Shown here: positions 18,340-28,182 of the stretch, piece after piece
Layout of the letters: every line of letters starts with the position of its first letter
Numbering within the stretch: position 1 is the first letter of the stretch
Source of the DNA: Amycolatopsis vastitatis
GTDB taxonomy: Bacteria; Actinomycetota; Actinomycetes; Mycobacteriales; Pseudonocardiaceae
NCBI RefSeq assembly: GCF_002234595.1
Contig: NZ_NMUL01000023.1
Coordinates: 347,807 to 411,806, forward strand
Length of the DNA: 64,000 nt
Reading direction: 5' to 3'
Made by a program: the position numbers and the translations under genes
Notes under the pieces: generated by a model
Seen by the model: the letters and a program-made list of their open reading frames with translations, nothing else
Database searches by the model: none
Told to the model about the DNA's origin: nothing

Positions 18340-19526
18340 GGAGGCTGAGTGCCCGCCGGGCCGTCTGGCTCGTGCTGAAGCGCGAGCTGAACACGCGGCT
18401 GCGGACGCGGTCGTTCGTGGTCGGTACCGCGGTCCTGCTGGTGTTGCTGCTGGGTTACGTCTTCTTCCAGACGGCGCTGGCCGGTTCGTCGGACAAGAGC
18501 ACGGTCGGGCTGACCGGGCAGGCGATCGGGATCGCCCGGCAGTTGCAGACCGAAGCCGCGCTTTCGGGCCGGGAGATCACCACGGTCGTCGTCACCGACC
18601 CGGCCGAGGGCCGGAAGAAGGTGGCGGACGGCGACTTCGACGCGCTCGTCTCGGGCAGCGCGGCGAAGCTGACCGCCACCTACAAGTCCTCTTTGGACGA
18701 TCAGCTGCGGCGGGTGCTCGACCAGGTCGCGCAGCAGCAGGTGCTCGACGGCGTGCTGTCGTCCGCGCAGCTCGAGCCCGCGGAGGTGATGGCCAGGGTC
18801 AACAGCACCCACGTGCAGGACGACGCGATCTCGCCCGAGCCCGCGGACCACACGCAGCGGCTGATCGTCGGCCTGGTCGTCGCGTTCCTGCTGTACATGA
18901 GCATCATCACCTACGGGATGATGGTCGCCCAGGGCGTCGTCGAGGAGAAGTCGAGCCGGGTCGTGGAGATCCTGCTCGCCAGCGTGCGGCCGTGGCAGCT
19001 GTTGCTGGGCAAGGTGATCGGGCTCGGCCTGGTCGGCCTGACCCAGCTGGTCATCCTCGGCGCGGTCGGTCTGGGGGCCGCGACGGCGACCGGGGTGTTC
19101 ACCCTGTCCGGCTTCGCCACCGGCGCGGTGTTGTGGGGCCTGCTCTGGTACCTGCTGGGATTCCTGTTGTACGCCACGGTCTACGGCGCGCTGGGTTCAC
19201 TGGTTTCCCGGCAGGAGGACACGCAGTCGGTGGTCGGGCCGCTCAACATCATCCTGGTCGTCGGGTTCATCGCCGGGTTCAACCTGCTGGTCCAGAACCC
19301 CGCGGGCTCGGCGACGAAGATCGTCTCGCTGATCCCCCTGCTGTCGCCGATCCTCATGCCGGCCCGCATCTCGACGGGCGCGGCGGCGGGCTGGGAGATC
19401 GCGCTGTCGCTGGCGCTGACCGTCGCGTGCGTCGTGCTGCTGACCTGGCTGGGCGGCAAGATCTACGGCAACAGCGTCCTGCGCATCGGCAGCCGCATCA
19501 AGCTGTCGGAGGCCCTGCGCGGCTAG
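18336..19526 (+). CDS. ABC-2 permease (NatB-like)
   Basis: 396 residues. One N-terminal membrane helix (about 27-47), a large extracellular loop of some 135 residues, then five C-terminal helices including the EEKSSRVVEILLASVRPWQLLLGK coupling region typical of NatB/YhaP permeases. Partner of the ATPase upstream (ATGA overlap). It converges with the photolyase gene, the two overlapping by four bases. Confidence 0.88.
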   Translation: MRRLSARRAVWLVLKRELNTRLRTRSFVVGTAVLLVLLLGYVFFQTALAGSSDKSTVGLTGQAIGIARQLQTEAALSGREITTVVVTDPAEGRKKVADGDFDALVSGSAAKLTATYKSSLDDQLRRVLDQVAQQQVLDGVLSSAQLEPAEVMARVNSTHVQDDAISPEPADHTQRLIVGLVVAFLLYMSIITYGMMVAQGVVEEKSSRVVEILLASVRPWQLLLGKVIGLGLVGLTQLVILGAVGLGAATATGVFTLSGFATGAVLWGLLWYLLGFLLYATVYGALGSLVSRQEDTQSVVGPLNIILVVGFIAGFNLLVQNPAGSATKIVSLIPLLSPILMPARISTGAAAGWEIALSLALTVACVVLLTWLGGKIYGNSVLRIGSRIKLSEALRG

Positions 19527-20857
19527 AGCTTGCCGTACCGCTCCAAGGCCACCCGGCGCTCGTGGGCGTGGTCGACCATCGGCGCCGGGTAGTCCTCGGG
19601 ACGGTCCTTCAGCGTGTGCACCGCCTTGCCCGCGACGGATCGCAGCTCCGGCACGTACCTGCGGACGTAGTCGCCGTCCGGGTCGAACTTCTCGCCCTGG
19701 GTCGTCGGGTTGAAGATGCGGAAGTACGGCGCCGCGTCTGTGCCGCAGCCCGCGACCCACTGCCAGTTCAGCTGGTTCGACGCCAGGTCGCCGTCCACCA
19801 GGTGCTTCATGAAGTGCCGGGCGCCCAGCCACCACGGCTGGTGCAGGTCCTTCACCAGGAAGCTCGCCACGACCATCCGCACCCGGTTGTGCATCCAGCC
19901 CTCCGCGAGCAGCTGCCGCATGCCGGCGTCGACGATCGGGTAGCCGGTCCGGCCCGCGCACCACCGGTCGAACGCTTCGCGGTCGTCGTCGTACTCCATC
20001 CCGTCGAAGCGGCGGTCGTAGTTCTCCCGCGCGGTCTCGGGCCGGTGCCACAGGACGTCGGCGTGGAACTCGCGCCAGCACAGCTCGCTCCGCAGCGACT
20101 TCGCTCCCGCGCTGTCGCCGAGGTCCGCCAGCAGGGTCCGCGGGTGCACGCACCCCCAGCGCAGGTAGGGCGAAAGCCGCGTGGTGCCCGAGAGATCCGG
20201 CCGGTCGCGGTCGGTGTCGTAGGTCTCGGCGCCGTCCTCGAGGAACGCGTGCCACGCGTCCAGCGCGGCCCGCTCGCCCGGCTCGGGCAATTCGGCATCG
20301 ACACGAGGCGGGCGCGGAACCTTCAGCGAGCGCGGTGGCTCCACCCAGTCCACAAGGGACGGTCCGGTATCGGCGGGGGCGCGCCACCCGTGCGCCGTCC
20401 AAGCGCGGTGGAACGGCGTGAAAACGCGGTACGGGTCGCCGTCCGGCTTGGTGACGCGCCCGGGCGTCACGGCGTACGGCGAGCCCGTCTCGACCCAGTC
20501 GATGTTGTTCTCCGCCAACGCCTTCGCCACGGAGGCATCCCGGCGGCGGCCGTACGGCCCACAGTCCGTGCTCACGTGCACCGCCGCCGCCCCCACTGAA
20601 CGCGCCGCCCGGACCACCTCGACCGCCGGATCGCCGCGCACCAGCATCAGCCGGCCGCCGAGCTGTTCGTTCAGCTTCTCCAGGCAGCCGTAGAGGAACG
20701 CCGTCCGCGGAGCACCGCCCGGCTTCAGCAGCGCGTCGTCGAGGACGTACAGCGCGAGGACGTGCCTGCTGTGGCGGGACGCTTCCAGCAGCGCGGCGTG
20801 GTCGCCGAGCCGCAGGTCACGGCGGAACCACAGGACAACCGGCGCTTCTCTGGTCAC
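19523..20857 (-). CDS. phr: Deoxyribodipyrimidine photolyase
   Basis: Repairs UV cyclobutane pyrimidine dimers using blue light and FADH2. 444 residues from GTG 20857 (an in-frame GTG at 20866 is an alternative). N-terminal antenna alpha/beta domain (VVLWFRRDLRLGDHAAL) and C-terminal FAD domain, with SPYLRWGCVHPR, ELCWREFHADVLW, TGYPIVDAGMRQL, MHNRVRM and NWQWVAGCGTDAAPYFRIF. The last stretch holds photolyase-type tryptophans and the flavin pocket, so this is a class I CPD photolyase rather than a cryptochrome. Single gene. Confidence 0.93.
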   Translation of the reverse strand: MTREAPVVLWFRRDLRLGDHAALLEASRHSRHVLALYVLDDALLKPGGAPRTAFLYGCLEKLNEQLGGRLMLVRGDPAVEVVRAARSVGAAAVHVSTDCGPYGRRRDASVAKALAENNIDWVETGSPYAVTPGRVTKPDGDPYRVFTPFHRAWTAHGWRAPADTGPSLVDWVEPPRSLKVPRPPRVDAELPEPGERAALDAWHAFLEDGAETYDTDRDRPDLSGTTRLSPYLRWGCVHPRTLLADLGDSAGAKSLRSELCWREFHADVLWHRPETARENYDRRFDGMEYDDDREAFDRWCAGRTGYPIVDAGMRQLLAEGWMHNRVRMVVASFLVKDLHQPWWLGARHFMKHLVDGDLASNQLNWQWVAGCGTDAAPYFRIFNPTTQGEKFDPDGDYVRRYVPELRSVAGKAVHTLKDRPEDYPAPMVDHAHERRVALERYGKL

Positions 20858-20873
20858 GCCGCACAACGATAAG

Positions 20874-20903
20874 CGCCCCGCCGTGCGGGTGCACGACGGG
20901 GCG
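20874..20903. terminator. Hairpin between gltA and phr
   Basis: 13-base arms CGCCCCGCCGTGC / GCACGACGGGGCG with one mismatch and a 4-base loop. It stands just downstream of gltA (minus strand) and upstream of the phr start. Confidence 0.65.
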
Positions 20904-20918
20904 TTTTCGTAAAACCGA

Positions 20919-22235
<1,317 letters not shown>

Positions 22236-22432
22236 GCAAGTCCCTCTCACGTTGGGCACGGGCCGGCGGCGCCTGTACGTTTCACAGGTAGCCACGTGTT
22301 CACGCGAGGAAACACTGGCGCCTCGCTGCACACCGCCCCGCTGGGGTATGAAGAATGCCCCTCTACGCTAGTCGAGAAACCCGCTATCGCGCAGCGGTGA
22401 CGTTGTGCTGAAGGCCCGCTTTGGGACCAGGT

Positions 22433-23374
22433 TCACACGGCCGACGCCATATCGGCGGACGTGGGCGGCTCGGCGCCGCTGCGGGACACCGTGATCGACG
22501 CCGCTTTCGCCGCGAAGGCGAGGGCCTCGCGCCACGCGCCGGCGTCGAGAGAAGCCAGGTCGGCGACGTCGTGGGCGTGCAGCCAGGCCAGCAGGGCGCC
22601 CTGGACGGTGTCGCCCGCGCCGATGGTGTCCACGACGGTGACTTTTCGCGACGGCACGTGGGCCAGCTCACCTGCGGCGGTGATCACGGCGAGCCCGTCG
22701 GCCCCCCGGGTCAGCACCACGGCGTCCACACCGGACTCGATCCACGTCTTCGCGGCGGCGACCGGGTCGGCGCCCTCGGTGAGCCACGCGGCGTCGTCGT
22801 CGGAGATCTTCAGCAGCCGGACGTCCGGCAGCCAGGACGCGAACCGGGCCCGGTAGGCGGCCGGGTCGGTGATGAGCGCCTCGCGGATGTTGGGGTCGAG
22901 GACGGTCAGCACGCCACGAGCGGCTTCGCGGCGCAGCATCGCCTCGTACGCCGAGGCCCCGGGCTCGAGGACCATGCCGAGGGTGCCGAGTGAGACCGCG
23001 GTCACGTTTCCGGGCAGCGGGCCGGGGTCCGCGACGAGCCGGTCGGCGGTGCCCTCGACGTAGAACGAGTAGCGCGCGGCGCCCTTCGCGTCGAGCGCGA
23101 CGACGGCGAGCGTCGTCGGCTCGTCACCGCGCTGCAGCAGCGACGTGTCGACGCTGGAGGCGTGCAAGCGCTCGATCATCGCGTCGCCGAAGCGATCGGT
23201 GGACACGCGCGACAGGAACGCCGCCGGCACGCCGAGGCGGCCGGCGGCCAGCGCGACGTTGTACGGCCCACCGCCGAGCCGCGGCAGCAGCGCGCGCAGT
23301 CCACCGTCCACAGTGGAATCCAGGGGGTCGCCGGGAACCAGGTCGACCAGAGCTTCTCCGCCTACGACGATCAC
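22433..23374 (-). CDS. PfkB-family carbohydrate kinase (fructokinase-like)
   Basis: 313 residues. Ribokinase-fold ATP-dependent sugar kinase: N-terminal GGEALVDLVP, the GGGPYNVALAAGRLG substrate motif (about 34-48), and the C-terminal signature DTIGAGDTVQGALLAW with catalytic Asp. Sequence style is that of fructokinases, but substrate specificity cannot be assigned without neighbours in sugar metabolism. Confidence 0.85.
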   Translation of the reverse strand: MIVVGGEALVDLVPGDPLDSTVDGGLRALLPRLGGGPYNVALAAGRLGVPAAFLSRVSTDRFGDAMIERLHASSVDTSLLQRGDEPTTLAVVALDAKGAARYSFYVEGTADRLVADPGPLPGNVTAVSLGTLGMVLEPGASAYEAMLRREAARGVLTVLDPNIREALITDPAAYRARFASWLPDVRLLKISDDDAAWLTEGADPVAAAKTWIESGVDAVVLTRGADGLAVITAAGELAHVPSRKVTVVDTIGAGDTVQGALLAWLHAHDVADLASLDAGAWREALAFAAKAASITVSRSGAEPPTSADMASAV

Positions 23375-23416
23375 GCCGGGGAGTTTAATCGAGTACCGGC
23401 TGACAATTCCTGTCCG

Positions 23417-23998
23417 CTATTTGCTCAGCCCGCCGAGCAGCAGTTCGCCCAAAGCGGTGAACGCCTCGGCGTCGGACACGTCGGTCCGCCTGCCGAGCAC
23501 CCCGGTCTGGATGCCTTCGATGATCAGCCCGGTCATCTCGGCCAGCAGCCGGGCGTGGACGTCCCGGAAGACGCCGTCGGCGACCCCCCGGTCGATGAAC
23601 TGCCGGAGCCGGTTCGCGGCGAACCGGCTGTTGAGCTGGTAGGCCTCGCGGGCCGGCCCGAACTCGGCGAGGTCGCGCATGAACGACGGCGACGCCCGGT
23701 TCAGGTGCTCGGAGACGCCCGCCAGGTACTCGCCGATGAGCTTGCGGGCGTCGTCGATCCCGGCGATGCGCTCCTCGATCCGCTCCGCGGCGCCCCGGAA
23801 GAAGTGGGTGACGACCTTGACGGCGAGCTGCTCCTTGCTGGGCGCGAGCGCGTAGAGCGTCGACTTCGAGCAGCGCAGGCGGCCGGCGAGGTCGTCGAGG
23901 GTGAAGGCGGCGAAGCCCTCGGCGAGGAAGAGCGCCTCGAGGTCGGCGAGCAGGGCGCGCTGACGGGCGGTCGGCCGTCGGCGGGGTTCGGGGCGCAT
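23417..23998 (-). CDS. TetR-family regulator of the adjacent acyl-CoA dehydrogenase
   Basis: 193 residues from the ATG at 23998; the frame remains open further upstream but through the divergent promoter and the dehydrogenase. DNA-binding domain TLDDLAGRLRCSKSTLYALA (about 37-56). It lies 100 bases from, and divergent to, the acyl-CoA dehydrogenase, with a palindrome in between, so repression of that gene with relief by an acyl-CoA is likely (inference). Confidence 0.85.
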   Translation of the reverse strand: MRPEPRRRPTARQRALLADLEALFLAEGFAAFTLDDLAGRLRCSKSTLYALAPSKEQLAVKVVTHFFRGAAERIEERIAGIDDARKLIGEYLAGVSEHLNRASPSFMRDLAEFGPAREAYQLNSRFAANRLRQFIDRGVADGVFRDVHARLLAEMTGLIIEGIQTGVLGRRTDVSDAEAFTALGELLLGGLSK

Positions 23999-24040
23999 CG
24001 GCTCACTATCTCCTACGTCTTCCGGCCACCCAGTCCTGTC

Positions 24041-24081
24041 GTACTGTACTCTGAGCGGACCCACAGTACTGTTTTCAGTAC
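24041..24081. promoter_or_regulatory. GTACTG operator sites between TetR and acyl-CoA dehydrogenase
   Basis: Perfect dyad GTACTG-tttt-CAGTAC at 24066-24081, preceded by another GTACTGTAC at 24041-24049. The outer pair also forms GTACTGT...ACAGTAC. Together these look like two overlapping operators for the divergent TetR protein. Confidence 0.55.
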
Positions 24082-24098
24082 GGTCTTGGAGGACGACG

Positions 24099-25235
24099 AT
24101 GCCCGCCGAACGCCTGCTGCCTTCCTCGGAAGCCGAGGACCTGGTCGCGCTGACCAGGGAAATCGCCCGCGACGAGCTGGCCCCGCGGGCGGCGGCGGCC
24201 GAGGAAGCCGAGCAGTTCCCGCGCGAGCAGTTCCGCCTGCTCGGCAAGTCCGGGCTGCTGGGACTGCCGTACCACGAGCGCTGGGGCGGCGGCGACGTGT
24301 CCTACGAGGTCTACCTGCAGGTCCTGGAGGAGATCGCGGCCGCGTGGATGACGGTCGGCGTCGGACTGTCGGTGCACACGATGTCCTGCTACGCGCTGAC
24401 GGAGTACGGCACCGACGAGCAGCGCGACCGCTGGCTGCCGGACATGCTCGAAGGCTCGCTCTTGGGGGCGTACGCGCTGTCGGAGACGCAGGCGGGCTCG
24501 GACGCGGCGGCACTCGCGACGCGTGCGCGTCTCGACGGCTCGGACTACGTCGTGAACGGCACGAAGGCTTGGATCACGCACGCGGGCGTGGCGGACTTCT
24601 ACACGACGATGGTCCGCACGGGCGAGAAGGAGATCTCGTGCCTGCTGGTCGACGGGGCCACCGAAGGCCTGTCGGCGGCGCCGCGCGAGCGCAAGATGGG
24701 CCTCACCGGCTCCCCGACGGCCCAGATGATCTTCGACGGCGCTCGCGTGCCCGCTGCACGCCTCCTGGGCGCCCCGGGCGACGGGCTGCGAATCGCGTTG
24801 TCGTCGTTGAGCTCGGGACGGCTGGGCATCGCGGCGTGCGCGGTGGGCCTGGCGCAGGCGGCGCTGGACGAAGCGGTGGCGTACGCGAAGGGCCGTTCGC
24901 AGTTCGGCCGCCCGATCATCGACTTCCAGGGGGTCGAGTTCCTCCTGGCGGACATGGCGGCGACGGTGGAGTCTTCGCGGGCCACGTACCTGGAGGCGGC
25001 CCGGCGGCGTGACCGGGGGCTGCCGTTCAAGCGGCAGGTGTCGATCGCGAAGCTGGTGGCGACCGATGGTGCCATGAAGGTGACGACCGACGCCGTCCAG
25101 GTGCTCGGCGGCGCCGGCTACACGCGTGACTTCCCGGTGGAGCGGTACATGCGGGAGGCGAAGGTGCCCCAGATCTTCGAGGGCACCAACCAGATCCAGC
25201 GACTGGTCATCGCCCGCGAGCTGAAAGCATCCTGA
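24099..25235 (+). CDS. Acyl-CoA dehydrogenase
   Basis: 378 residues; FAD-dependent alpha,beta-dehydrogenation of acyl-CoA. Seen: YALSETQAGSDAAAL (FAD and substrate loop), the catalytic-base region FEGTNQIQRLVIARELK at the C-terminus, and QVLGGAGYTRDFPVERYMREAK. The ribosome site GGAGGACG is strong. The TetR control region upstream suggests an inducible fatty-acid or branched-chain catabolic step. Confidence 0.93.
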   Translation: MPAERLLPSSEAEDLVALTREIARDELAPRAAAAEEAEQFPREQFRLLGKSGLLGLPYHERWGGGDVSYEVYLQVLEEIAAAWMTVGVGLSVHTMSCYALTEYGTDEQRDRWLPDMLEGSLLGAYALSETQAGSDAAALATRARLDGSDYVVNGTKAWITHAGVADFYTTMVRTGEKEISCLLVDGATEGLSAAPRERKMGLTGSPTAQMIFDGARVPAARLLGAPGDGLRIALSSLSSGRLGIAACAVGLAQAALDEAVAYAKGRSQFGRPIIDFQGVEFLLADMAATVESSRATYLEAARRRDRGLPFKRQVSIAKLVATDGAMKVTTDAVQVLGGAGYTRDFPVERYMREAKVPQIFEGTNQIQRLVIARELKAS

Positions 25236-25281
25236 CACTCGTTTCCCAGACGCGCATTTTCCCACCCCCTTTGCTTTCCGC

Positions 25282-25318
25282 GCGTGGTGCGGCCGGCGGT
25301 GAACCGGCCGCACCACGC
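25282..25318. terminator. Bidirectional hairpin terminator
   Basis: Perfect 15-base arms GCGTGGTGCGGCCGG / CCGGCCGCACCACGC with a 7-base loop between convergent gene ends. Confidence 0.8.
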
Positions 25319-25340
25319 ACACCCCTCGGCACTGGCTGGT

Positions 25341-26762
25341 CTAGCGGTTGTCGCCGTCCTGCGGGATCGACGCCGGCACGGACGGGCTGACCCGCGCGAT
25401 GTCGCCGCTGAGCACCCACGCGCGCTGGCTGGGTGCGAAGCGCGGCGAAAGCAGTCCGTCGTTGATCTCCCGGGTGACCGCGACGCGGTTGTACGCGGTC
25501 GCGGGCAGGAACAGCCGATCGTTGGACTGGCCGCCGTCGGACGTGCCTTCGAGGTCCGCCTCGACGGCGTCGACGATGCCGTCGTGGTTGCCGTCGACCC
25601 GCGCGACCTCGGCCGCGTAGGCGTCGAAGATCCGCTGGTTCAGGTTGTGCTCGTACGGCTCGAAGGACGCCGTCCGCAGGTACACGTCCAGCATCACTTC
25701 GTTGCCCAGCCCGCTCGGGATGAACCGGAGCCGCTTCTCCTTGTGGTCGTCGTTGTTCGGCATCGGGCGGTCCGGGTCGTCCGGGCTGGTGTTGAGCAGC
25801 CGGTCCGGGTCACGCGGGATGTTCGGGTTGTCGCCGTCGACCTGCGGCTTGTTCTTCACACCCGAGGGACCCGAGCCCGGCACGACCGACGACAGCGCGC
25901 CGATCTTGCCCTTTTCGAACGTGCCGGGGATCCCGCCGGTGAACGGCAGCTCGTACGTGGGCGGCACCCAGTTCGTGTACTGGTTGAGCTCCCAGTACGA
26001 GTGGATATCGCTCTGCTGCGTGGCGTTGTACGCGCCCAGCGACAGCTGGATCGGCACCAGGTTGGACACCTTGTCCGGCCAGTGGTCGTTCGCGGACGGC
26101 TCGCGGGGCGCCTTGCCGTCGGTGGTGAAGACCGCGCCCGGCTTGTTGTGGTAATCGCCCACCTTCGCCAGCGCCGCGGCGTCCGCGGCGGTGATCGTCC
26201 CGAAGGCGGCGTGCCCGTCGGTGCGCGGGGCGGCGACGTCGGGCACTGTCACGTCGTGGATCATCCAGCCCTCGTACCAGCCGGACTCGTTGTTGATGAC
26301 GAACAGCCCCGAGATGTCGGTGAACATGTCGACGAACGAACCGGGGTCGTCCGGGTCGGTCGGCAGCCCCGGCTTCGGCTCGACGACCACCCGCAGCCCG
26401 CCCAGCGTGGGCAGGTCGTGATTCGGCCCGGTGGCCGTCGGGGCGACGCCGTCGTTGATCCCCGGAATGGTCGTGGTGAACACATTCGGTTGGAAATTCT
26501 TCGTGTCCAGCAGGTAGTACTGGAATAACTGACTCGGCGACGGCGCTTCGGAAAACGCGGTCATCGGCGCGAACGTGCTCGGCCGGCCGGCCAGCAACGC
26601 CAGCCGGTCCTTCAGCGGTTGCGGCAGGAAACGGATGTCGCCCCGGTCGGTAAAACTTCCCCCTTGCTGCGTAACGGCTTCGGCTCCGCCGGACAACGCG
26701 GCGGTCGCCCCCAGCGTCAATGCCGCGGCCACCGCGGTCGCGGCCTTGCGCTTGCTCATCAT
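25341..26762 (-). CDS. Secreted protein of unknown function with EF-hand-like loop
   Basis: 473 residues from the ATG at 26762 (GAGGAG eight bases before; a second ATG follows at once). Typical Sec signal peptide (KRKAATAVAAALTLGATAALSGGAEA), so exported. I do not recognise the family. Features seen: Pro/Asp-rich segments, several Trp/Tyr-rich stretches (YEGWMIHDVTVP, HSYWELNQYTNW), and an EF-hand-like calcium loop DGNHDGIVDAVE near residue 410. Divergent from an ECF sigma factor / Rieske pair 148 bases away, which makes it a natural target of that sigma factor (inference). Confidence 0.75.
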   Translation of the reverse strand: MMSKRKAATAVAAALTLGATAALSGGAEAVTQQGGSFTDRGDIRFLPQPLKDRLALLAGRPSTFAPMTAFSEAPSPSQLFQYYLLDTKNFQPNVFTTTIPGINDGVAPTATGPNHDLPTLGGLRVVVEPKPGLPTDPDDPGSFVDMFTDISGLFVINNESGWYEGWMIHDVTVPDVAAPRTDGHAAFGTITAADAAALAKVGDYHNKPGAVFTTDGKAPREPSANDHWPDKVSNLVPIQLSLGAYNATQQSDIHSYWELNQYTNWVPPTYELPFTGGIPGTFEKGKIGALSSVVPGSGPSGVKNKPQVDGDNPNIPRDPDRLLNTSPDDPDRPMPNNDDHKEKRLRFIPSGLGNEVMLDVYLRTASFEPYEHNLNQRIFDAYAAEVARVDGNHDGIVDAVEADLEGTSDGGQSNDRLFLPATAYNRVAVTREINDGLLSPRFAPSQRAWVLSGDIARVSPSVPASIPQDGDNR

Positions 26763-26847
26763 GATTGCTCCTCGCATGAAACAGGCTGTCCCCGCGCTCG
26801 CCGGCAGGGGCGCGGAGGAGAATCAAGGTGGCCCCTCGCCGAAAGGT

Positions 26848-26864
26848 ATGCACCCGGGTTACAT
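26848..26864. promoter_or_regulatory. Quasi-palindrome in the divergent ECF-sigma promoter region
   Basis: ATGCACCCGGGTTACAT contains the perfect ACCCGGGT core with ATG/CAT edges. Read on the minus strand it gives TGTAACC, resembling the AAC-type -35 element of ECF promoters, about 100 bases from the secreted-protein start. Confidence 0.35.
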
Positions 26865-26910
26865 CGCGGGGTATCGTCGGGAACATCGGAGCTACGGATG
26901 TGGAGTCCCG

Positions 26911-27435
26911 ATGGAGGGGAAGTCCGAACCGGACTGGGAAACCGTTTACCGAGAGAATGTCGTCTGGGTTTACCGGCTGATGTTGAAAAAGGTGGGAAAC
27001 CCCGCGGACGCCGAGGATCTCACCGGCGAAGTGTTCCTCGCCGTGCTGAAACCGTTGCGCGCGAGTGCGAACGCGGCAGAGGTACGCGCCTACCTGCTCG
27101 CGACGGCGCGCACGGTGCTCGCCGCGCATTGGCGACGCCTGTTCGGCCGCGAGATCACCACGATCGGCCTCGACGAAACGACGGAAATACCCGACCGCGG
27201 CCACCGGACGACGAACGGTTCGGCAGTTCGGGCGACGGACCGGCGGGTCGCCGCCATACTCGCCGAATTGCCCGAGCGCGCACGGAAAGTCCTGCAGTTA
27301 CGATTCCTGGAGTCCTACTCACTGCAAGACGCCGCCGACGAGCTGGGGGTGAGCCTGGCCAACGTCAAGGTGATCCAGCACCGGGCCCTGCGGCTCGCCG
27401 CACAGGCCGCCGCACGGATCGAGGAGCAGGCATGA
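26911..27435 (+). CDS. ECF RNA polymerase sigma factor (Rieske-coupled)
   Basis: 174 residues from ATG 26911 (an in-frame ATG at 26848 would add 21 residues but lacks support). Sigma2 about residues 7-75 (VYRENVVWVYRLML, DAEDLTGEVFLAV), a linker of some 35 residues, sigma4 about 112-165 (LPERARKVLQLRFLESYSLQ and a helix-turn-helix ending NVKVIQHRALRL). The stop overlaps the next ATG (ATGA), the position normally taken by an anti-sigma gene. Here that next gene encodes a membrane-anchored Rieske iron-sulfur protein. Confidence 0.88.
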   Translation: MEGKSEPDWETVYRENVVWVYRLMLKKVGNPADAEDLTGEVFLAVLKPLRASANAAEVRAYLLATARTVLAAHWRRLFGREITTIGLDETTEIPDRGHRTTNGSAVRATDRRVAAILAELPERARKVLQLRFLESYSLQDAADELGVSLANVKVIQHRALRLAAQAAARIEEQA

Positions 27436-28085
27436 ACGACGTCGACCGCTTCGCCGACAGCCTCCTCGGGCAACGCACGCCGGAGCCGTTCCGGCCGGAC
27501 GACGACCAGGTCGCCGAGATGCGTGCGGCCATCGAACTGCAGGCCGCCCGGCTCGGCGCGGCCGACGCGTACCCGCCGGCCGGCTTCGTCGACCGGCTCG
27601 GCCGTGAACTGGCGGCCGGGCACACGCCGCCGTCCGCCACGCCGTTGCGCCGGCGCCGCGTGGTCCGGACGGCCGGGATCGCCGCCGCCTCCCTCGCGGC
27701 GGGCGTCGGGATCGACCGTCTCGTCCGTGCCCCGGCCACGGCACCGCAGCAGGAGGAACCGGGCGAGTGGCGGACGGTGGCTGCGAGCAAGGACGTCCCA
27801 GAGGGCGGCCTGCGGGAGTTCGAGCTGGACACCGTAACGGGCTTCGTCCAGCGGACCCCGGACGGCCTGCAGGCCGTGTCCTCGACGTGCACCCACCTCG
27901 GCTGCCGCCTGCAGCTGGCGAACCCCGAGCGTCAGCTGGTCTGCCCGTGTCATGGCGCGACCTTCGCGCTGACCGGCGAGATCCTGCGCTACAACCTGCC
28001 GGTGGAGATCCCGCCGCTGCCCGTGTTCGAGGCCCGCGAACAGGAGGGCGACATTCAGATCTACACGCCGTTCAAGCAGGCGTAG
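27432..28085 (+). CDS. Membrane-anchored Rieske [2Fe-2S] protein, putative redox-sensing anti-sigma
   Basis: 217 residues. Residues 1-70 form a cytoplasmic, charged, mostly helical region (FADSLLGQ, DQVAEMRAAIELQAARLG, FVDRLGRELA). A basic patch and single membrane helix follow (about 73-98, RRRRVVRTAGIAAASLAAG), then a Rieske domain (about 112-215). Cluster ligands are C153-T-H155 and C171-P-C173-H174; C158 and C173 are placed to form the disulfide of cytochrome-bc1-type Rieske proteins. The protein is too short, and without cytochrome b or c1 neighbours, to be the bc1 subunit. Coupled to an ECF sigma gene, its N-terminus may bind sigma (inference). Confidence 0.85.
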   Translation: MNDVDRFADSLLGQRTPEPFRPDDDQVAEMRAAIELQAARLGAADAYPPAGFVDRLGRELAAGHTPPSATPLRRRRVVRTAGIAAASLAAGVGIDRLVRAPATAPQQEEPGEWRTVAASKDVPEGGLREFELDTVTGFVQRTPDGLQAVSSTCTHLGCRLQLANPERQLVCPCHGATFALTGEILRYNLPVEIPPLPVFEAREQEGDIQIYTPFKQA

Positions 28086-28182
28086 CCGGTTGAGCGAAGG
28101 GTGTCACACGCTTGGTACAGATACGGTTACTCCTGGTTGCATCTGAGCCGTGAGACAATTCCGGGCGACGTGAGGAGACGCT

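Noticed and set aside
18308..20599. 763-codon open frame on the plus strand
   Set aside because: Out of frame with the ABC-2 permease, then antisense to photolyase; both real genes have clear motifs.
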